Origin: Chitinophaga pinensis | GTDB taxonomy: Bacteria; Bacteroidota; Bacteroidia; Chitinophagales; UBA10324 | Length of the DNA stretch: 64,000 nt | Direction: 5' to 3' | NCBI GenBank assembly: GCA_945892775.1 | Contig: CAMDDP010000002.1 | Span: forward strand, 1-64,000 | In this document: piece after piece, positions 25,279-35,052 of the stretch | Position numbering within the stretch: the first letter of the stretch is position 1 | Layout of the letters: the number at the start of each line of letters is the position of its first letter | Notes under the pieces: generated by a model | What the model was told of the DNA's origin: nothing | Seen by the model: the letters and a program-made list of their open reading frames with translations, nothing else | Database searches by the model: none | Made by a program: the position numbers and the translations under genes

Positions 25279-28119
25279 TTATTGTAGCTGAAGTTGTTGT
25301 TTTATCTCTTCTGATTTATTCTTGTAGCTTTCCGCAGTGGATTGTTCGCCTTTTTGTTGGTAAAGTTGACTAAGTAATTGGTAGGCCTGAAAATTTGTTG
25401 GGCGCAATTCAACTGATTTCAGTAAATTGAATTCAGCATTTGACAAATCTCCAGCGTAAGCATAACAAACCCCTAACATCATAAAAGCCTGATCATTTGT
25501 TGCATCTAGTTTTAAATATTGCTGTGCATAATTTAATGCTTCTTTATTTTTTCTAAGATTAAGTTTTACTTGTATCATCCATCCAGTAACTTCTTCATTT
25601 TGCGGATTGTTCTTTAAAGCGTCTTCAAAAAAAAATTCGGCTTTTATTAAACTGTCTCTTTGCATTTCACGATAGCCGTATAAGTCAGACTTGTTTTTTC
25701 GCTCAATCACACATGAAAGTGGAACTCCATTTGCTTCGTTTATATATATTGCTTTATCTGAAGGCCAGGTTTTAGCTAATAACATTCCTGGAGCAATATC
25801 CCGCGAGAAATAAATTCCGTAATCCCAATCTCTAGCTGTTCGAGTTTTAGGATTCCCTGCTGCATTCCATTTAGTGTAAACAATTTTCACTTTATCAGTA
25901 TCATTTCTAAAATACCAGTTAATAGGGTCAACGGCATTTGTTGCAAGCAAAATCTTTTTCTCCCTGGTTGCATTCTTAAAAATATCAGATTGCTTAAACC
26001 AATCAGAAGTTTTACGGATACTGTTCATATAATAATCAGTATCAAACTTTCCGTAAGCACCTTTTATTCCACCAGTTATTTCATTGAAATAGACATACTC
26101 GTTCGGATGGTTGGCGAAAATGAATTGAAGTGGAAATGTTACTCCTATTGCAAAAATAATTATGGCGATGTATGAAATTATTTTCTGATTTATTCCGATC
26201 ATTAAATAACTCCAGGTAATTGAAGCGAGTACGGCAATCAAAGGAATCATAAAGATAAATTGTCGCAATCCATCATACAATGGTGAATGGCTATAAGCGG
26301 CATAAGACCACGGAAATAAAGTCGCGAATATGATTAGTAGTGTAAGCGTTGTAGAAAATGTTTTGCGCGATAAAAACCATAATACGCATTGCGCAATGGC
26401 CGCAATCATAACAACAATAGGTGTTGTAATTTCGAACCACTTAGGAATATAGTACCATGGAATTTCTTTTGATGTTATTATTTTTCCTTCAAATAATAAT
26501 CCAATAGGCATGGCAAAATTTGTTTGCTCGCTTAATGCTGTAAGTGGATTTGACATTGGATTAATTAATCCATAAGGCCAAAATAATACACCTCCGAAGT
26601 ATCCCCCAATAGCAACAAGAATCAATCTCTTAAATAAATAGCCGAATGAATTGGTGCTGTTAATTAGGTTTCTTTTTTCAGTTGAAATAATGTATGAGCC
26701 AATTACAAATGCGAATAACATTCCAATCAATAATAAACCGCCAACACGAATATTTATAGCGAGTGCAATACTTACGGCTGTCATAACCCAAGTGCGGGTT
26801 GAAGGTCGAGGAAGTTCCATTACCAGTTTAACTAGAAAATAAATGGTGAGAATATAAGTAAGTGCGAATGGAATGTCTTTTGGGTTATTCATGCTTTGTC
26901 CCAAAAATTGGGGCCAAGAGGCGAGCAATATCAAAGCTAGAAACCCAGTGAGCCAATTTCCTAATCTTCTTGCTAATAAACCTGTAAATAGAATGGCAAA
27001 AAATCCAGCAAGCGCATTTATCAAATGACGCATATTGTACTCATCCAACCCTCCAATGTAACGATTGGCAGCAGCAGAAATCATATTGAACAAACCTCCA
27101 TATAGATATAGATTTTCTTTATTGCCAACTTTTAGGTGAAGGCATGAAGTATCATTTCCGAATGAGGTATAATAGTCTAAGACTTTCTCGCCATAAATTT
27201 TCTGATCTAAATCATCTCCTGTAATTCCATAATGAAAACTTATCGTAATCATTAAAAAAAATAGAAATACAGTAAGGGTTCCAAATAAAAAACGAAACAA
27301 GGGTTGATTTTTCTTGTTGAGTTCTGAATTTTTCATTTCAGAAAAGGGTGAAATAAAAAACCAATTAAATTTCATTCGGATGGAAAGCCACATCACTCGA
27401 AAGAACATTTTTGCTCCATCAATGCCAACAGAAATTTTACTTCCTTCCATTGCTTTCCAGGTTACGGGCATGTCTGTAATTTTCACCCCATCTAAATGTG
27501 AGTGATACAATATTTCAACATCATGAGCCCAACCTGAGGTACTAAGCTTGCTGAATATTTTTTTTGCAATGGGAGATGGATATAATTTAAACCCACATTG
27601 AGTGTCATGGTTTTTTAAAGGAGTAAAAAATCGAACACTTAAATTAAAAATCTTTCCAATTAGGTTGCGCGATTTTCGTTCAGTTATTTTTGAGGATTTT
27701 AATTCTCTTGAGCCTATTAAAATTTCGTTGGTAATAAGTTTATGAGTGGCTAACCAGTTATTGAGTTCAGTAGGGCGTGTACTCATATCAGCATCCAGAG
27801 TTAGCACATGTGTACCAGTAGCTTGTAACACTCCTTCGCGTAAAGCGAAACCTTTGCCTTGATTTTTTTCTGCTTTTATTAATTTAAATTTCCCCTGTAA
27901 TGAAAGCTCTTTATACAAATCGCTTTGTTCGATCAACGATGAAGTATCATCGCTACTTCCATCATCAACTATAATTATTTCAAAATCTTTTTTCCAATTA
28001 CGCGAAAAATCACGCAACCCTTCGAGCATTTGATTGACTCTTGCCGATTCATTGTAACATGGAACGACTAATGAAATTTTTTGAATAATTGAAGGAGTAA
28101 TGGGTATGTTTTTGATCAT
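25279..28119 (-). CDS. Fusion: GT2 glycosyltransferase + GT-C membrane transferase + TPR
   Basis: ATG 28119 gives 946 residues. A TTG 30 bp upstream is possible but adds nothing recognisable. Residues 1-250 are a GT2 domain of the dolichyl-phosphate sugar synthase type, with SLVVPCYNESARV, VDDGSSDDTS, DADMSTRP and HDTQCGFKLYP. Residues about 270-690 hold ten or so membrane helices; an aspartate pair in the first external loop (GITGDDLDQ) is a GT-C feature. Residues about 830-946 are TPR repeats. The GT2 part could charge a polyprenyl-phosphate with a sugar that the GT-C part then uses. The overlapping-function methyltransferase gene follows after 5 bp. Confidence 0.85.
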   Translation of the reverse strand: MIKNIPITPSIIQKISLVVPCYNESARVNQMLEGLRDFSRNWKKDFEIIIVDDGSSDDTSSLIEQSDLYKELSLQGKFKLIKAEKNQGKGFALREGVLQATGTHVLTLDADMSTRPTELNNWLATHKLITNEILIGSRELKSSKITERKSRNLIGKIFNLSVRFFTPLKNHDTQCGFKLYPSPIAKKIFSKLSTSGWAHDVEILYHSHLDGVKITDMPVTWKAMEGSKISVGIDGAKMFFRVMWLSIRMKFNWFFISPFSEMKNSELNKKNQPLFRFLFGTLTVFLFFLMITISFHYGITGDDLDQKIYGEKVLDYYTSFGNDTSCLHLKVGNKENLYLYGGLFNMISAAANRYIGGLDEYNMRHLINALAGFFAILFTGLLARRLGNWLTGFLALILLASWPQFLGQSMNNPKDIPFALTYILTIYFLVKLVMELPRPSTRTWVMTAVSIALAINIRVGGLLLIGMLFAFVIGSYIISTEKRNLINSTNSFGYLFKRLILVAIGGYFGGVLFWPYGLINPMSNPLTALSEQTNFAMPIGLLFEGKIITSKEIPWYYIPKWFEITTPIVVMIAAIAQCVLWFLSRKTFSTTLTLLIIFATLFPWSYAAYSHSPLYDGLRQFIFMIPLIAVLASITWSYLMIGINQKIISYIAIIIFAIGVTFPLQFIFANHPNEYVYFNEITGGIKGAYGKFDTDYYMNSIRKTSDWFKQSDIFKNATREKKILLATNAVDPINWYFRNDTDKVKIVYTKWNAAGNPKTRTARDWDYGIYFSRDIAPGMLLAKTWPSDKAIYINEANGVPLSCVIERKNKSDLYGYREMQRDSLIKAEFFFEDALKNNPQNEEVTGWMIQVKLNLRKNKEALNYAQQYLKLDATNDQAFMMLGVCYAYAGDLSNAEFNLLKSVELRPTNFQAYQLLSQLYQQKGEQSTAESYKNKSEEIKQQLQLQ

Positions 28120-28268
28120 TAAAATATTGACTTTTTTTGAATAGAACAAATGTAGCTAAAGAGTTGGTTTGATGATTTTGGTCGTTGAAAATCAAGCGCT
28201 GAATTTGACTATGTGAATTTTAATAAAAATGAATTTTTATTCAGAGGTTTCCTGCAAGCCAATAAAAT

Positions 28269-28745
28269 TTATTTTCTGTAGCTCACACAAACCATATCAA
28301 ACATTTTATCATGAAAAGTTATTTTTTTATCGTTGTATAAAACATAAATACAACTTGCAATTGCGGGTATAATAAGTAGCATAACAAATATCAGGTATAT
28401 CCAGGCCCTTGCTGCACAATTTAAGAATCGGGGACTTTTATGTTGGTCATTGTCTTCAACCATTTTTATACCTATTATTCTTTTGCCGACTGTGCCACCT
28501 GTGCTTTCCATGATTGGAGAATAAAGAGTTACCCATAACATTATTGCAAATGCCGGTAGCGCTTGATTCAATCCGTCAATTATATATTCAGCAGTTTCAG
28601 GAGTATCTTGTTGTATAAAATTAAAAGCTAAGTATGAAACTCCTTTAGCTATCCCAATAATAATAGTCATATCAATAATTCGTGCAATCACTCTTTGGAA
28701 AAATGTTGCATATTGAATTGTCGCTAATTCTATTTCTGTTTCCAT
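28269..28745 (-). CDS. RDD family membrane protein
   Basis: This 158-residue protein has three to four hydrophobic segments. The RDD pattern is visible as RVIARIIDMTIIIG at residue 18 and GGTVGKRIIGIKMV in the middle, with a KKITFHDKMFDMVCV end. RDD proteins are small integral membrane proteins of largely unknown role; some are thought to take part in ion or solute exchange. It lies 129 bp downstream of the phosphodiesterase gene on the same strand. Confidence 0.85.
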   Translation of the reverse strand: METEIELATIQYATFFQRVIARIIDMTIIIGIAKGVSYLAFNFIQQDTPETAEYIIDGLNQALPAFAIMLWVTLYSPIMESTGGTVGKRIIGIKMVEDNDQHKSPRFLNCAARAWIYLIFVMLLIIPAIASCIYVLYNDKKITFHDKMFDMVCVSYRK

Positions 28746-28874
28746 TATAATTTTATCTGTAGTTTATTATTTGCATTGGTTAATCGTGTAATCAAAAACA
28801 ACTAAGAATTTTTAAACAAAATAACATCACCAAATCAATAAAGTTTAAGATAAACGATTGTTATTTCCCCAATG

Positions 28875-29378
28875 TTATTCAATTGCGCCACGTTTTCCAA
28901 GTTCAATGACTTCCAAGTTTTTAATAACTCCATTTTCAATTCTAAATCGAACAATAGTACGCATTAAATGAAAACCACTTTTACCGGCAGCACCTGGATT
29001 GATGTGTAACAGATTTAATCTTTTATCGGGCATGACTTTTAAAATATGCGAGTGACCGCAAATGAATAAGCCGGGAGGATTGTTTTGAATTTCACTTTTG
29101 ATTTTCCAATCATAATTTCCAGGATAGCCGCCTATGTGAGTGATCCAAACATTCAAACCTTCGATGTCAAATTTATTATGTTCGTGATATTTTGTTCTGG
29201 TTTTTTGTCCGTCAATATTTCCATAAACCCCGCGGACAAAAAAATGTTTTTCTAATTCTTCATTTACATCTGCGCCGAAATCACCAGCATGCCAGACTTC
29301 ATCACAATCTTTAAAATGCATTATAATTTTATCATCAATGAACCCGTGTGTATCAGAAAGTAATCCGATTTTTTTCAT
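28875..29378 (-). CDS. Metallophosphoesterase, YfcE/MJ0936 type
   Basis: All metal-site motifs are present in this 167-residue protein: LLSDTHG (8-13 region), WHAGDFGAD, VYGNIDG, and the pair THIGGYPG and FICGHSH. The C-terminal NPGAAG motif is also typical. Related enzymes hydrolyse phosphodiesters with Mn or Ni, but the natural substrate is not known. It follows the ABC transporter gene by 25 bp and is probably part of the same transcript. Confidence 0.9.
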   Translation of the reverse strand: MKKIGLLSDTHGFIDDKIIMHFKDCDEVWHAGDFGADVNEELEKHFFVRGVYGNIDGQKTRTKYHEHNKFDIEGLNVWITHIGGYPGNYDWKIKSEIQNNPPGLFICGHSHILKVMPDKRLNLLHINPGAAGKSGFHLMRTIVRFRIENGVIKNLEVIELGKRGAIE

Positions 29379-29403
29379 TGATAATAAATATAAAAGAGAA
29401 TGC

Positions 29404-31218
29404 TTAATTAAGCTGAATACGTTGCTTTACTAGTTCTTCATAAGAGTGAACGGCAATAATTTTACCGTTTTTAAGTTCGTATATCCGATCACATTTTTTA
29501 AGAGTTGTATATCGGTGCGCAATCATGAGCATGGTTTTTTTCTGAACAAATAGATTGTTAATGGTTTCAATAATTTCATTTTCAGTTTCATGATCTAAAG
29601 CGCTTGTAGCCTCATCAAATAAGATAATTTCGGAATCATGATAGAGTGATCGTGCAATGGCAATTCTTTGCTTTTGCCCACCCGAAAGTTTGCTGCCTTT
29701 TTCACCAATTTGGGTTTCAATTCCGTTAGGAAGAGTTTTTAAGAAATCATCGAGCGAGGCAAGTTTGATGCACTCTTTTAATTTTTGTTCGTTTATTTCT
29801 TCACGAGAAACTCCGAAAGCAATATTTTCAGCGAATGAGGCATCAATTAAAAAATAATCTTGTCGCACATAGCCAACCATTTTACGCCAGCCTATTAAGG
29901 TGCTGTCAACAATTGGTTCTCCATCAATTAAAAGTTCTCCTTCTTGTTCAATTAATAACCTTAAGAGAATATTAAACAAAGTTGTTTTACCAGATCCTGA
30001 TGTTCCAATGAATCCAATAATGTCTCCTTTGTTAATTTGAATGGAGATTTTTGAAAGAGCAATCTCAGTGCTTCCTTTATATTGATAACTGATATTTTTT
30101 ATTTCGATAGATTTTTCAAATTTTGGAATTGATATTGCTTCAATATCATTTTCGAATATTATTTTATCATTCGTTGCTGGATCATTTGGTATATCTTCTA
30201 AAATATCCAATGTAATTTGATTGGCTTTTATTCTGACAATAGAAATAATTATTCGGTTAAAAGAAGGAAGAATTCTATAAGCTGCAGCTATAAAAATTGT
30301 TAAAAAAGTGGTGAAGCCTGTATCAACAATGTTCATGAAAGCAGAATAGGCAAAAATCATAAAAATTGCAAAAATTGCAATGACTTCAATAAAACGGTTT
30401 GGTATTGTTTCGTAAAATGTCAATTGGGTTAATGAATGATTTAATTGTTTGTTTTTTTCTAAAAACTTTTTAGCATAGTGTGATGTTTTGTTCATCAGTA
30501 CAACATCAATATAGCCATGAATAATTTGATATAAGTATTGGAAAGTATAATAGCGTGAATTGTTTTTTTCTAGCCCCATTAAATAGGTCCGATTTCTAAT
30601 TAGGCGATAAAAAATTATAACGGTCGGGATTAATATTATAGAAAGTAGTACCAGTAACTTAAAGTCATAAATAAAAATTCCTATAACAATTAATAAAACT
30701 ACAATTAACTCTGAGAAAAATGAAAACAATGGAAGCATTATTGCGCTAGACAATTCAGCAGGTGATGCTGAAATATTGGTGGCAAAAACTGAACTATTTG
30801 TTGAGACAATTGCCGTAATGTCAAGGTTTAAAAACTGTTTAAGTTTTCTCGCAGAAAGATTAGAGGCAATTTCGTAGAAAAATTTTATTTGAGAATGACT
30901 TATCCATATGCCTATTGTGTTTTTTACAACAAAAAATATAACGGATAAGAAAAAAATAAAAAGTATAAAATTGATGGGTGATGTGAAATGAAGAAATTGA
31001 TAAGCCTGATGTAGATAATTGTTTGTAAAAATTAATTCCTGATGGGTGGTTAAATGGATAATTGGTAGAATAGATGCTAAGCCAAAAATATCAAGAACGC
31101 CAAGCAAAAAAACTTGGAATATCATTAAGATAGATTTTTTTCGTTGGCTTTCTGTAAGAAGGCGATTTATTTTAGAAGCGGATGAAAAAATTAGATTATC
31201 AATAAGCCAGTTTCTCAA
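29404..31218 (-). CDS. ABC exporter, fused membrane and ATPase domains
   Basis: This 604-residue half-transporter has about six membrane helices in residues 30-330 and an ATP-binding domain from about 365. The ATPase motifs are GTSGSGKTT (Walker A), LSGGQKQRIAIARSL (signature), IILFDEATSALD (Walker B) and the H-loop AHRYTT. It resembles exporters of lipids, lipid-linked sugars or peptides. The only start that keeps the N-terminal cytoplasmic helix is TTG 31218, 8 bp after the heptose-kinase stop; the first internal ATG is at the edge of helix 1. The neighbouring heptose kinase hints at an envelope-glycan substrate. Confidence 0.88.
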   Translation of the reverse strand: MRNWLIDNLIFSSASKINRLLTESQRKKSILMIFQVFLLGVLDIFGLASILPIIHLTTHQELIFTNNYLHQAYQFLHFTSPINFILFIFFLSVIFFVVKNTIGIWISHSQIKFFYEIASNLSARKLKQFLNLDITAIVSTNSSVFATNISASPAELSSAIMLPLFSFFSELIVVLLIVIGIFIYDFKLLVLLSIILIPTVIIFYRLIRNRTYLMGLEKNNSRYYTFQYLYQIIHGYIDVVLMNKTSHYAKKFLEKNKQLNHSLTQLTFYETIPNRFIEVIAIFAIFMIFAYSAFMNIVDTGFTTFLTIFIAAAYRILPSFNRIIISIVRIKANQITLDILEDIPNDPATNDKIIFENDIEAISIPKFEKSIEIKNISYQYKGSTEIALSKISIQINKGDIIGFIGTSGSGKTTLFNILLRLLIEQEGELLIDGEPIVDSTLIGWRKMVGYVRQDYFLIDASFAENIAFGVSREEINEQKLKECIKLASLDDFLKTLPNGIETQIGEKGSKLSGGQKQRIAIARSLYHDSEIILFDEATSALDHETENEIIETINNLFVQKKTMLMIAHRYTTLKKCDRIYELKNGKIIAVHSYEELVKQRIQLN

Positions 31219-31226
31219 AATAGATT

Positions 31227-32204
31227 TTATTTTAATTCACTTAATAGTTTTTGTTTTTCAATGGAAACAACTCCTGCTTTTTCGCAAACAAGGCCACCCG
31301 CTAAGTTGGAAAGATATGCAGCATCAAAAGCATTAACTTTTGACGAAAGAGCTGCAGCCATAACCGCAATCACGGTATCACCAGCGCCACTAACATCCGA
31401 AATATTTCGGATTTGTGCAGGAATAATTTTTCCAGTAATTCCATTGTTTATATAAGATCCTTTTTCGCCCAACGTAATGAGTGTGTATTTGTGTGAAAGA
31501 TTTTTTTTCAATTTATTATGAATCGTATTCAGTTCTTTTAATGAGGTTCCGAAATTATTTCCAAGGGCTGCTCTGGCTTCTCTCAGATTGGGCTTGAAAA
31601 CAGTTGCTCCAAAATAAGAGAAAAAATTATTTTCTTTAGGATCAACTAAAACGGGAATATTTTTTTTAGAAAATAAATTCATTAGAACTTCAATCAAAGA
31701 ATCAGTTAAAACCCCTTTGTTGTAGTCTTCTATGATTACTGCGTCAAATTTTTGCGATTGTATTCTGTTATTAATTAAAGTATATAGCAAATCCGCATCA
31801 CTATCTGCAATATCATTTTGCACTTCTTCATCAAAACGAATCATTTGATGATTTTTACTAAGCACCCTTGTTTTGGAGGTGGTAATTCTTGTTTTACTTG
31901 AAATGATATTTGATGTATCAATTTCTGAATTGCTTAAAAGTTGTATTAGTTTTTTTCCAATATTATCTTTTCCGATTACAGAAAATAATATTGGTGTAAC
32001 TCCAATTGATTTCAGGTTTAAAGCAACATTTGCCGCACCACCTGGCCTATCTTCTTTTTTATTGATATTAACTATTGGCACTGGAGCTTCGGGAGAAATC
32101 CTTTCCACGCTTCCATATAAATAACTATCAAGCATAACATCGCCAATAACAGCAATGCGTAACTTTGAGAATTTTGTGCTAATTACCTTTTTTAAATGCG
32201 ACAT
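31227..32204 (-). CDS. rfaE1: D-glycero-beta-D-manno-heptose-7-phosphate kinase
   Basis: The 325-residue PfkB-family sugar kinase matches the N-terminal half of HldE: VIGDVMLDSYLYGSVERISP, APVPIV, RPGGAANVALNL, then the catalytic DVSGAGDTVIAVMAAAL. It phosphorylates heptose-7-P for ADP-heptose, used in lipopolysaccharide. The nucleotidyltransferase half of HldE is absent, so a separate rfaE2 would be needed, as is common outside enterics. It is followed 8 bp later by the ABC exporter. Confidence 0.88.
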   Translation of the reverse strand: MSHLKKVISTKFSKLRIAVIGDVMLDSYLYGSVERISPEAPVPIVNINKKEDRPGGAANVALNLKSIGVTPILFSVIGKDNIGKKLIQLLSNSEIDTSNIISSKTRITTSKTRVLSKNHQMIRFDEEVQNDIADSDADLLYTLINNRIQSQKFDAVIIEDYNKGVLTDSLIEVLMNLFSKKNIPVLVDPKENNFFSYFGATVFKPNLREARAALGNNFGTSLKELNTIHNKLKKNLSHKYTLITLGEKGSYINNGITGKIIPAQIRNISDVSGAGDTVIAVMAAALSSKVNAFDAAYLSNLAGGLVCEKAGVVSIEKQKLLSELK

Positions 32205-32277
32205 TAATTGAGGGGGGTAATATAATGAATCGGCAAGAAATAGGTTGTATTGAACGTGTTTTACTCTTTTTAATAAA

Positions 32278-33471
32278 TTACTTGAGAAGGAGAAGTGTGT
32301 TGTGAAGTCTTTCCATGGCAGTAATTAATTTTTCTTCAGAAGTGGCATAAGAAATACGAATGCAGTTTTCATCGCCAAAAGCACTTCCAGTTACTATTGA
32401 AATATTGCCTTCATATAATAAAAACATGCATAGATCATCTGCGTTTTTTATATTGTAATTCTTATATTCTTTTCCAAAATAATAGCTGAAATCAGGAAAG
32501 AAATAAAAAGCTCCTTCTGGATTATTGCATTTTATTCCCGGAATTTTATTCAACAAAGTCTTCACCAAATTCCTTCGCTTATTAAATGCTTCACGCATGG
32601 AGATTGTTTCAGTTAAATTTCCGGTGATCGCTGCCAATGCTGCTCGTTGTGCAATTGAGTTTGTTCCAGAAGTAAACTGGCCTTGAATTTTTTCACATGC
32701 TTTTGCAATTTTTATTGGAGCGGCTATGTATCCTAATCTCCAGCCAGTCATTGCATATCCTTTCGAACAACCATTTACAATTACAACTCTGTCTTTCAAT
32801 TCTTCAAACTGCGCAATACTTTCGTGCTTACCAATGAAGTTGATGTATTCATAAATCTCATCACTAATAATAATAATTTCAGGATGTTTTGCCAATATCA
32901 AAGCCAACTGATGTAGTTCTTCTTTTGAATAAACAGCACCTGTTGGATTGCATGGCGACGAGAATATAAAAACCTTACTTTTCGGTGTAATTGCTGTTGC
33001 TAATTCTTTCCCTGTTAATTTAAACTCATTGGAAATTTTTGTGTTTACCTTCACAAGATTACCAGCAGCCATTTTCACCATCTCACGATAGCTTACCCAA
33101 TAAGGTGATGGAACAATTACTTCATCTCCAGGATTTACTAATGCAAGTACAGCATTTGCAATGGATTGTTTTGCGCCGGTTGATACAACAATTTGTTCAG
33201 GTGAAAATTCAAGTTGGCTATCGCGTTTAAATTTTTCTGAAATAGCTTTTCGTAAGTCTAAAAAACCAGCAACAGGTGAATACTTAGTGAATCCATCATC
33301 TAAAGCTTTTTTGGCCGCATCTTTAATAAAAAGTGGGGTATCAAAATCTGGTTCTCCTAAGCTTAAATCAATAATATCTTTTCCTTTCGCTTTTAACTCG
33401 CGACTGAGTTTTGCCATTTGCAATGTTTCGGATTCGCTGAGTTCTGATACTCTAGTGGCTAAATTGATCAT
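32278..33471 (-). CDS. aspC: Class I/II aminotransferase, aspartate aminotransferase type
   Basis: This 397-residue PLP enzyme is of the subgroup I-gamma (thermophile/Rhizobium-type) aspartate aminotransferases: SLGEPDFDTP, TKYSPVAGFLDLRKAIS, FSSPCNPTGAVYS, SDEIYEYI and the PLP-lysine motif NGCSKGYAMTGWRLGY. The C-terminal arginine region CIRISYATS is intact. It starts 33 bp downstream of tRNA-Met on the same strand, with no obvious promoter or terminator between them, so it may be read from the tRNA promoter. Confidence 0.9.
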   Translation of the reverse strand: MINLATRVSELSESETLQMAKLSRELKAKGKDIIDLSLGEPDFDTPLFIKDAAKKALDDGFTKYSPVAGFLDLRKAISEKFKRDSQLEFSPEQIVVSTGAKQSIANAVLALVNPGDEVIVPSPYWVSYREMVKMAAGNLVKVNTKISNEFKLTGKELATAITPKSKVFIFSSPCNPTGAVYSKEELHQLALILAKHPEIIIISDEIYEYINFIGKHESIAQFEELKDRVVIVNGCSKGYAMTGWRLGYIAAPIKIAKACEKIQGQFTSGTNSIAQRAALAAITGNLTETISMREAFNKRRNLVKTLLNKIPGIKCNNPEGAFYFFPDFSYYFGKEYKNYNIKNADDLCMFLLYEGNISIVTGSAFGDENCIRISYATSEEKLITAMERLHNTLLLLK

Positions 33472-33504
33472 TCAAAATAATTTATTCCGAAACTGTTTTT
33501 TTTG

Positions 33505-33578
<74 letters not shown>

Positions 33579-33608
33579 AAATTTATTATTTCAAAAAATT
33601 TTGAGTCG

Positions 33609-33639
33609 CAAATATATAAATATGCACCCGTGACGCAAA
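33609..33639 (-). promoter_or_regulatory. Consensus Bacteroidota promoter of tRNA-Met
   Basis: On the minus strand TTTG (33636-33639) is followed after exactly 19 bp by TATATTTG (33609-33616). This is a perfect match to the housekeeping-sigma consensus of Bacteroidota. It puts the transcript start about 24 nt before the mature tRNA end. Confidence 0.7.
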
Positions 33640-33661
33640 CAACATTCATTTTATTTAGGGC

Positions 33662-33695
33662 AAAAAAATGCCCCGTAAAATTGCTTTCACGGAGC
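33662..33695 (-). terminator. Terminator after rplI
   Basis: On the minus strand an 11-bp stem (33685-33695 with 33670-33680, two G-U pairs) closes a 4-nt loop. It is followed by AT and a run of seven T (complement of 33662-33668). It ends the rpsF-rpsR-rplI transcript 19 bp past the rplI stop, just before the tRNA promoter. Confidence 0.85.
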
Positions 33696-33713
33696 AGAAA
33701 ATAATTTCAAAAA

Positions 33714-34160
33714 TTATTCAGCAATTACTTCAAAATTTATTGTGACAGACACATCTTTATGCAAATCAATTGTTGCAGTGTAGGTGCCAATCATTTTAAC
33801 TTCCTCAGGAATTGTAATTTTCTTACGGTCAATGTTAATGCTCTTTTGTGTTTTAATAGAAGCGGCTAGTTGGTGAGTAGTTACAGTTCCAAATAGTTTT
33901 CCACTAGTACCTGCTTTCACGCCAACTTTAAACATAGTGCTTTTTAAGGTTTCAACATACTTGTTGATTTCCTGGAGCATTTTTTCTTCTCGGCGTCCTT
34001 CTTGTTTTACCTTTTCTTCAAAGTCCTTCTTAGCAGAACCTGAAGCAACTACGGCAAAGCGTTGAGGAATTAAAAAATTGCGACCATAACCAGCACGCAC
34101 TTTTACCATTTCTCCTTCTTTACCAAGTTTTGCTACATCTTGTGTTAGTATCACTTCCAT
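33714..34160 (-). CDS. rplI: Ribosomal protein bL9
   Basis: The 148-residue protein has the L9 N-terminal motif LTQDVAKLGKEGEMVKVRAG followed by YGRNFLIPQ, a long charged helix and a C-terminal domain with GKLFGTVTTHQLA. It is a large-subunit protein that binds 23S rRNA near the L1 stalk. It is the last gene of the rpsF-rpsR-rplI operon, 7 bp after rpsR, and ends at a clear terminator. Confidence 0.97.
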   Translation of the reverse strand: MEVILTQDVAKLGKEGEMVKVRAGYGRNFLIPQRFAVVASGSAKKDFEEKVKQEGRREEKMLQEINKYVETLKSTMFKVGVKAGTSGKLFGTVTTHQLAASIKTQKSINIDRKKITIPEEVKMIGTYTATIDLHKDVSVTINFEVIAE

Positions 34161-34167
34161 GTTTAAT

Positions 34168-34446
34168 CTATTTAAAAAGGTCAGTTACATAAGGTAATAA
34201 TGCAAGTTGACGAGCACGCTTAATGGCTTGAGTAACCTTGCGTTGATATTTCAAACTATTACCAGTGAGTCGGCGTGGAAGAATTTTTCCTTGCTCGTTT
34301 AAAAAGTTCATAAGAAATTCAGTTTCCTTATAATCAATGTATTTGATTCCGTATTTTTTAAAACGACAGTACTTTTTAGGGCGTATTAACTGTTTTTGCG
34401 TGGAAAGATATTTGATATCTTTTCCCTTAGCTTTTGGAAAGGCCAT
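34168..34446 (-). CDS. rpsR: Ribosomal protein bS18
   Basis: The 92-residue protein has the S18 core [20 protein letters not shown], then [20 protein letters not shown] and [11 protein letters not shown]. It binds 16S rRNA as a heterodimer with S6. It starts 3 bp after the rpsF stop and lies 7 bp before rplI. The N-terminus is slightly extended and basic. Confidence 0.97.
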   Translation of the reverse strand: MAFPKAKGKDIKYLSTQKQLIRPKKYCRFKKYGIKYIDYKETEFLMNFLNEQGKILPRRLTGNSLKYQRKVTQAIKRARQLALLPYVTDLFK

Positions 34447-34449
34447 GAT

Positions 34450-34833
34450 TTATGCTTCGGTGGTTTGAGATGATGACTTAACTCTGTTCTTTCTCTCTTT
34501 TCCAACCAGGCCTGCTCTGCGCTTGTCATTGTACTCAATGCCATATTTATCCAATGCAGTAGTTAAAAAACGAAGAATGCTTTCGTCGCGTTTGTATTCT
34601 ACTTCTAATTTGGCAATCGCCTGAGTATCTACTGTAAATTCAATAATGTAGTAGATGCCATTTGATTTGGCCATTATAGGATAAGCTAATTGCTTAAGTC
34701 CCCAATTGCGCTCCTCGACGATTGTAGCGTCATGGTCCTGGAGGAGTTTTTTGTACTTTTTAACCGCTTTATTCAAATCGTCTTCGCCCAAAACTGGTGA
34801 GAAAATGATGACGGTTTCGTAGTTGTTAATCAT
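34450..34833 (-). CDS. rpsF: Ribosomal protein bS6
   Basis: The 127-residue protein starts NNYETVIIFSPVL and contains WGLKQLAYPIMAKSNGIYYI and the KRDESILRFLTT end of the S6 domain. A basic tail follows. It is the first gene of the ribosomal operon, with a consensus promoter about 35-66 bp upstream. No ssb gene is inserted between rpsF and rpsR, as is usual in Bacteroidota. Confidence 0.97.
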   Translation of the reverse strand: MINNYETVIIFSPVLGEDDLNKAVKKYKKLLQDHDATIVEERNWGLKQLAYPIMAKSNGIYYIIEFTVDTQAIAKLEVEYKRDESILRFLTTALDKYGIEYNDKRRAGLVGKERKNRVKSSSQTTEA

Positions 34834-34867
34834 ATGAATTGTTAGGTATGATTTTTTTTAGGGACGG

Positions 34868-34897
34868 CAAAGATATACAAACGCTCAAAACCGCCAA
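34868..34897 (-). promoter_or_regulatory. Bacteroidota-type promoter of the rpsF operon
   Basis: On the minus strand TTG (34895-34897) is followed after exactly 19 bp by TATCTTTG (34868-34875), a perfect TAnnTTTG. The leader would be about 30 nt, too short for a folded S6/S18 autoregulatory element of the usual size. Confidence 0.65.
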
Positions 34898-35052
34898 CAT
34901 TTGTTGCATTTTTATTTTAGAAATAAACAAGACCTTTACAGATTCTATCTGTTAGAGTTAGTATTTTTAATGCTTTGATCTTGGAAAACTATATTGAAAT
35001 TATTTTTTTTCAGATTTTAAGGTGTTTGAAAAAGCTATTCTTGAATTGAAAT

